In this document: one piece after another, positions 57,410 through 64,000 of the stretch
Position numbering within the stretch: the first letter of the stretch is position 1
How the letters are laid out: the number at the start of each line of letters is the position of its first letter
From: Scatophagus argus
Taxonomy: Eukaryota > Chordata > Actinopteri > Scatophagidae
DNA: 64,000 nucleotides
Assembly (NCBI RefSeq): GCF_020382885.2
Contig: NC_058501.1
Location: 17,108,001-17,172,000 of the forward strand
Direction: 5' to 3'
Made by a program: the position numbers and the translations under genes
Notes under the pieces: generated by a model
Database searches by the model: none
What the model was told of the DNA's origin: nothing
Seen by the model: only the letters and a program-made list of their open reading frames with translations

Positions 57410-60400
57410 AGGCAGAGGAGTGTAATCAAATGGCTATGGGGAATTGCACAGCTGAGGATAAGTACCACAGTAAAGATGGGAGATGCTGTGATCGCTGCCA
57501 TGCAGGTCAGTCAACATCTTAAATTTTCAGTTTCTAACATTTCTTTTCTCTCTGGATTATATGTTTCTTTATGAGATTGAACAAACCACGACAGAGCCGC
57601 CTGTGTTCTGTGTAAATGCTCAGCTTTGCAGCATTACACACAAAGTGCACTTGCATTTCAGCTTAACATCCGATTCGTATCTCTGTTTCTTCAATTAGGG
57701 TCGTACATGAAAGCTGAGTGTGATAGCACGAAGGAAACTGAATGTGCAGAATGTGGACGTGGGCTCTACACAGCCACAAAAAATCATTTGAACAAATGTC
57801 ACATCTGCAGGGACTGCAGTTCCAGTAAGTCACAGTACTGTATATGCACAAACGCACACACTTCTTCTGTACTGCAAACACAGTTTCTTCCTTCTCTTCC
57901 CCTGCAACCATTTTATACAGTTTAGATACTTAAATGATTTGCATTGGTTTCTTCATGTGAACACCAACACAAATCCACTTTTTGTAAGGTCTTCCTCCTC
58001 TTTTTTTCCTGTTTTTTTAACCAATTAAACCTCACTTACCTGACATCTGTGACAAATGACAAACTTATCACCGTGTATCTGGAGAGCAAATTTGATTTAA
58101 AGTATACTTAACATCTTAAATCTGCTCAGGTTGTACTCATGTGCAGTGAATCCGTCTCGGCTAGTTTTATATTTTCACATCTCATGAGAACAATTTGAAC
58201 TGATTATTCAAGTTAACTTATGTTAGGTCGCATTTCTAAAGCAGCGCAGGAACTTAGAAAATGTTTTATGGTGTGAAAATAAAAGGTGAAAATCCGAATC
58301 CGAACGAATCCATCTTCCATGACAGACTGTATTTTTTTTTTTTTTTGACTCTTTCAGATAACAACCAGAGGAAGTTACGGGACTGCACAGCTCAGGAGGA
58401 CACTGTGTGTGAGTGTGTGGCTGGTTATTACTGTAATAATGATCAGTGTGACCACTGCAACCCAGTGACCCGCTGCCCACCGGGCGAAGGAGTCAAGGTT
58501 CAAGGTAGGCTTCCACCACAGAATGTAAAACTAAATGATGGTGCACTCGACTCACATCTAGCCAAACGCACAAACCGGCAACTGAAAATCTCTTTGTCTC
58601 ATCCCACAGCCGCTCGTGCGACTGACACAATCTGTGTCCCATGTGGAGACGGGACCTACAGCAACGTAACAGATTTCCACTCACCCTGTCGAGCACATAC
58701 CAGGTAAGACTGCATCTCCACTGTAACTTTTATTACTGTAATTAAAGCTGAAGGAGGAGGTCAAACTATGTAATGTTATCAAATGTGACTGAATCACTCA
58801 TTAGTCATCCATCAACACTAACTTTAGAAATGACTGTTTTAGTTTCGGTTGACAACCTCTAGTCTACAAACCTGAAACATCCCACATTGCACTTATTATA
58901 TCATCCACAGTGTTGGAATAACTCTGAAACTCTTTTCTGTCTGAAAAGTTGTTTACATCCTTCCGCAGATTTACTGAGACAAACATCCCCAAATAAATGT
59001 CAGTTTGTAGAAATACTTTACAGTATTATTCATTTGTTTGTTTGTTTTTTAGATGTGAGGACATCGGAAGATTGTTGAAAACTCCGGGAACCCAGACAAG
59101 TGATGCCAACTGTGGTGACTTCAAATACAGTAGGTTTTCCCTTTTAGATTCTGGCTGTTGTCTCAGATATGTGTCATCTCATCAGTTCTGAAAATCTTTT
59201 AGCTTAAAAAGAAATTTACTTGTGCAATGTAGCAGATGCTATTTGTGACTCAGTGAGTTCCTGTTGACCTTCATGCTCTATCTGTCATATGACCAAGACA
59301 TTCAGAAAGGAACTAGAAGCGCTACAGATTGTTTTAAAGAAAGAGATAAATGTAAGGCCCTTAGTAAGTAAGGTGATTAGTATTTGTTCGGAGATGGGAG
59401 TGAATCTGTCATTGTTACAGGCGGTAAAGAGTAATTTCACCTTCAGAGAAAACATATTAAAACCTTGAAGCCCACAGAAGACTATCTGAATCTGCAGTTC
59501 CCCTCTGCTTCACAATCCTTTATAGTTAGTTTAAACTGTCTGATTGCAGATTCATTATTTTTATTCACTCTCACTACTCTCATGGTGGCATTTTCAGCCT
59601 GATATTTTAACCGAAAAACCTTTAAAGCCCCAGTAACAGTTAGTGACTAGATGCTGATTAGTGGAGCATCTAACAGCTAAAAACCTTACTCTAAATGAGG
59701 ATAAAGTTTCTGCCACAACTGCTGGATGAGAATTATATAAAAAACTATTTGCTAACAAGTTTACCATATCAACTAAAATGGTGATAATACCAATACGATA
59801 ATTTATAATAGTGAAAAGTGTGTGGGATGGTATCATGGCTTTATCTTCATAACCAGAAGCCACACAGGAAGGCAGAGGGTTGAAAGCAGAAGTGGAAGAA
59901 TATGAGAGAATTTGTGGAGATTGAAGCCAAGACTGGAGTATTATGGAGCAGTATTGTGGAGAAAGAGGACAGGTTCAGAGGACTTCTGCAAGATGTCGGC
60001 ATTAAGGAGGGAGTTTGGGTGCTCAAATAGTGCAGTCTACCAGGATGAAAAGTCAGCAGATCCCAAAAAAACATTCCAGTCAATCCTGAGGGGGGCATGA
60101 ACATCCGTACCAAATGCCTTGACATTCAAGACTCAGTGAGGTTTACGCAGCCAAACGAGGACAAAACGGAGAAAGAGACTACAGGTCCTGTAAGATTAAA
60201 TATGCATCTAGAGATTTTCACTTGTGATTTGCACACAAGCACAATAGTCTGCCTAAGCAAATACCAAAACAAAATCCTGACAGCAAAATCAGGCCAATAA
60301 AAGTCACAAAGGTCAAAGTATCCAATCAGGTGAGTTTAGTTTTGCTTACCAGAAGTGAAGTGGGGTGAGAGTGGGAGGGGGATTTGCTCGAGGTCCCCAG

Positions 60401-62231
60401 TGCTTTTCGCCACATTTTAAATCAAAACATGATAGCATTGAGGCTCATAGAATAACAAGCTTGAACCCCAAACTATTTTTTGACTCAAAGACAGGCAGGT
60501 ATGATAAATGTTCACAGGCACTGCAGGCAGTTAAAAACAGGCTTATCTAAGAAATGGGTAGGACAGAATGACAGGTGCCATGACAAGTCCAATGGTCAGG
60601 CAGGGAATGAGTGGGCTGGTATATATAGTGCTGATGAGGGAAATGGGAAGCACGTAAGCAGATGGGTGGGGAATGTCAGATGATGGGAATTGTAGGAAAG
60701 CACTTGGAGGAGTGGAGGAGGGAGTAGCTGGATCTAAAATGACAGGAGAGTTAGCATGTGGCAGGGAGAAAACAGAGCAGACAACAGAATGAATGTTATA
60801 TGATACCTATGTAATATAATATGTCTTGTATATAGTATTAATATCTGACTGGAGCTGTGACAGATCTCCAGCACTGTACTCACAAACATAGAAAGTTAAT
60901 TTAGTCTGATTAGGTCATCATGGGAGACAGACATAAACACGCGTTTAGAAAAACGTTTTTTCTGCGTTTCAGTGTTTTTCCCTGCTTGTGTGGTTTTCAG
61001 CGTTACAAGTTAACTGAGTTTTCTTTCTTTCTTGTTTTTTTTTTTTGATCATTGTCTCAAATGGTTTAGTCATTTTAATCCAGTCAAACAAGTAGTGAAA
61101 AACATGAAGTAAGCACGATAAAGCAGGTGGGAAATTTACCTGTGACATTTTCATTCAAATCTGGAAACAAACTTTTTAATAACAGAAGATGGAAAAAAAA
61201 AGTATTACAACTACGGGTGCTGAGGAGACAGCAGCAACACTTTATTTTATTTATTATTATTTTATTATTTTAGTTTATCATTAAGTGGTATTAAGTAGTT
61301 CCAAGTGTCTACTAATAGTTTATGGCTAACTGGCTTACAAACAGTTACTAAACACTTGCAAACATAGTTACACCGAAATATTATCTGCACGTGTGTACAT
61401 AATCATATGTAGATCATATTTATACAGTTAATTTATACTGTTTTAAACCCACCTGTGAGCAACTCATATATCGTTTTTATATCATTTCAATGGATGTTTC
61501 ATGGAGGAGGAGTTGCAGTTGTTGGCAAATACATTAAAATGTATGGACTAAAATAATCTTACCTTGTTACTGTGTAACACACTGTAACGAGTAAACCACT
61601 GTTTTTCAAAGTGGGGTTCAGGGACCCTCAGGGCAAGACGTTCCAGAAGGTCCCCAGCAAAAAGGGGAATCGTTTATTTTCACTATAATCCCATCTATAA
61701 GTGACAGAATATGTGACAACTTGGGTTTTATACACTTTCTGCAATAAAACATTTAAAGGCAAAATTGTTATCAGATGGGGGAGAAAAAGTTTGGGAAGCC
61801 CTGTTGTAAAACACTTACCAAATGTTTATATAATGTTTCTAAAGTTAAATAATGTGTTACAACTCTAGTGTATGAAATACAACATTAATTTTCACTAATA
61901 ATAGTTGTCTTTGTTGAAGAAATTGCACAAATCTCATTTAGTCATTGTTAGACATTTTATTCATTAACTTATAAATGAGGAATAACCTCTCACTCTTTGT
62001 GAGCGATTACCAGAAGTTAGTTGTGTAATTAGGAGGACATGTTAATTTAAATGTATTTGGGTGCCTGTAAAGACCCCCCTCCTCAAACCACCCTCTCTTT
62101 CTGTCTCTGTCTTTGTCTGTCAGACTGTCAGTGGATGTTACCTGCAGCCCTGTGGTCAGGACTCGTGTTGACTGCATTTGTCCTGTTCGCTTTCATCTGC
62201 TGGAGGAAAAAGCGCACGTCATATAGAGCAG
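57410..62231 (+). CDS. TNF receptor superfamily member (LTBR/CD40-like), partial
   Basis: Six consecutive exons in phase: about 57410-57505, 57699-57824, 58358-58504, 58610-58703, 59053-59129 and 62124-62231 (transmembrane). They encode four cysteine-rich domains: CTAEDKYHSKDGRCCDRC; CAECGRGLYTATKNHLNKC; CECVAGYYCNNDQCDHC with RCPPGEGVKVQ; and CVPCGDGTYSNVTDFHSPC with HTRCED and PGTQTSDANC. A 3-kb intron then leads to the helix LWSGLVLTAFVLFAFICW and a basic stop-transfer WRKKRTSYR. The third and fourth repeats resemble both CD40 and LTBR; synteny with tapbpl, vamp1 and mrpl51 favours LTBR (or the nearby CD27/TNFRSF1A). The signal exon and the cytoplasmic exons are not settled. A possible next exon at about 63865-63958 (GLKDCCKTASQRKADVVNLM) fits phase and ends before GTACGT, but I cannot confirm it. 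The gene likely runs past the right edge. Confidence 0.8.
59130..62123. other. Large intron of the TNFRSF gene
   Basis: 3.0 kb between the last cysteine-rich exon and the membrane exon. I see no recognised element. 59930-60750 is a purine-rich stretch with open frames but no motif. 61000-62000 is AT-rich. Confidence 0.4.
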
Positions 62232-64000
62232 GTATGTAAAGCATGTAACCCATGTAGGTGTGTTTCATCATTGTTTTTTTTTTTCTGTTTATGTTTTTTT
62301 TTTTTTTTTTTCTCGTACTTTTAACCAAGTCTTCCTTAAACGGGTGACAAAGAGGCGCACTGGTTTGCCTACGCACTGACAGTCTACGTATGCTGCTAGC
62401 CACAACTGTGAGACATTATTTGCTTTGAAGTTTTACAGTTGAAGGTCGCTGCTTATCTCTTTCAATCGTACCCTCCCACTGTTTCCCATGCAGTGGAAGA
62501 CTCTTTATACACACCTGAATTTATTATATTAAGTAGAATTTGAGATAGTCTGGAGATCATTTGTGTAAAAGAAGTGTAATTTGTGTTGGGTTTGAGAGGG
62601 TTTTCTTTGCATGGAAGCAGAATATTCAAGAGAAAGTATAACTTAGGTTAAATATGGAGTTGTGTAATGTGATTGTAAAGAAGCTCGTTGAACATGACAA
62701 ACTGAATGGGGAAACCACATCCTGTACATATTCAGGCTGACACAGTTATTTGGTATAATGTGACGCACACTTCTCAGGCTGCTCACTCATACTGAGAATG
62801 AACGCCTACATCCGTGGCACAGTCCCATTATTTATTGTTTTGCCTGAAGTTCTGTCGTAGTTCATTGACAGTTACTGTATTTCCAGTGAAGCAGTGTGCC
62901 ATTACTGGAATCTACAGATAAAATAGATGAACAAAGCCGAGCATTAAGAATAAACGTGTCGTTCTTCCAATCCGACAACCGGATACTTAATTCAAGTCAG
63001 AAGTGATTTTTATAAAATACAAAAAAATTACGTCATTGTTAGAGAAGATTTGTGGTTGCATTGGTTATGTTTGCAGCAACTGTTTATTTTCAGACTTTCA
63101 TTGTGATAGATACTGCAAAGCACTAAGGTCTGATTTCTACTCAAAAGTTTCTGTTCTTACCACAGTTTATCTTTATTTTATTCTAATCTAAACGTATCAA
63201 TGTGTAGATATCTTCCAAAAGCTAATCGCACTCATATCACTAAAGGGAATATTTTCTTGGTAGTATTGTGTCTGCTGTAGTTGTGAGATATCTGTATCTG
63301 TAAAGTATTATTTTACTCACAAAAGAGGTGAACAGAGCAGTTCTAAACAACAAAATAGTTGGACTGAAAACTGCCTGAAATGTTGGGAATATGTAAAGAA
63401 ACTGGGACTTTTAATCTGGAAAAGTGAGTTACTGTTCAGTTTTTCCAAATATAATATAAAGTCAAAAATGCTTTGGTGTGCGACACACATGCAGAGTTTC
63501 TCTGTGCTCACCTCAAATTTGAGGTCGAGACGTGCACACACGTGTGATGTGGAAACATACAGTACACGTATGCTGAGAATGGGATTTTCTGTGGGAGTAT
63601 GGGAAATACTTGTCTAGAAACTAAACTGCAAAACTTGATGGACAGATTAACCCAAATTAAATTACCTGTGGGTCCCTGTTTGCTGTTTGGTTAGACCCAG
63701 CAAGTCTGCGAGACAAGACAGAAGATATTGTGCTTTACCAAACACATTCTCTATTCATCCAGTTGCCACAAACAAGCTGGCACACACTGGACAAGGGCTC
63801 TTTGGGGCCCAGAGAGTCGTTTGCTAGCTTCACCTGTTACTGATCCATCATCACTCCCTGTAGGTTTGAAAGACTGCTGTAAAACAGCATCACAGAGAAA
63901 AGCCGATGTGGTCAACCTCATGATGGCTTCGATGGAATTCAATATTGACGCAAAAAGTACGTAAAAAAAAAAAAAAAAAAAAAAGCAGCGCAATTTGCCA
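62232..64000. other. Downstream part of the TNFRSF gene, unresolved
   Basis: T-rich tracts at 62270-62310, then AT-rich DNA. Candidate cytoplasmic exon at about 63865-63958. A polyA run of about 22 at 63962-63983. No other gene seen. Confidence 0.35.

Noticed and set aside
63696-63850. Alternative cytoplasmic exons of the TNFRSF gene
   Set aside because: Two acceptor-like sites give short frames that stop soon and show no TRAF or death-domain motif; they cannot be told from chance.
1-64000. CRISPR arrays, operons, bacterial-type promoters
   Set aside because: The DNA is vertebrate, with intron-split genes and SINEs; no regularly spaced repeats were seen.

Overview
The window looks like genomic DNA from a ray-finned (teleost) fish. 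Genes are split by GT-AG introns. The intergenic DNA carries typical fish repeats: DANA/Mermaid-like tRNA-derived SINEs, a Tc1/mariner transposase relic, a hAT element with an intact 8-bp target duplication, and short MITEs. Gene content matches human 12p13.31 (PLEKHG6, TNFRSF/LTBR, TAPBPL, VAMP1, MRPL51, LAG3, C1R, C1S), so this is a conserved immune gene neighbourhood.

Layout. 1-2.1 kb (+): the last two coding exons of a probable plekhg6. 2.8-5.4 kb (-): an eight-exon lag3-like receptor, tail-to-tail with plekhg6. 5.4-11.2 kb: repeat-rich spacer. 11.3-12.9 kb (+): mrpl51. 14.8-17.5 kb (+): vamp1. 20.3-24.0 kb (-): tapbpl, with an interferon-response-like motif upstream. 24.8-25.5 kb: a hAT element. 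26.1-49.6 kb (-): a tandem array of four C1r-type genes, called A to D here from left to right. 51.2-56.3 kb (-): one C1s gene. 57.4 kb to past the right edge (+): a TNF-receptor-superfamily gene.

The notable part is the C1r array. Copy D has the whole CUB1-EGF-CUB2-CCP1-CCP2-SP layout (704 aa), an Arg-Ile activation bond, the triad and an open S1 pocket. It should be the working C1r paired with the neighbouring C1s. The other copies keep the C1-assembly part (CUB1-EGF-CUB2) but look damaged in the protease part in different ways. A (701 aa) has lost the activation bond and has Arg for Gly226. C (638 aa) lacks CCP1 and also has Arg226. B lacks CCP1 through a separate deletion, has Gln for the catalytic His, and stops early in its last exon. 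B also bears a tract of about 1.07 kb almost identical to D, ending exactly at a stranded fragment of an older last exon. My inference is that the array holds one active protease and several protease-dead or truncated C1r-like scaffolds, which could act as decoys or regulators of C1, much as MAp44 and MAp19 act in the lectin pathway.

Exon boundaries were read by eye from GT/AG sites, reading phase and comparison among paralogs. In the finished models (lag3, mrpl51, vamp1, tapbpl, and C1r A, C and D) the exon lengths sum to a multiple of three. No viral elements, CRISPR arrays or convincing tRNA or rRNA genes were seen.
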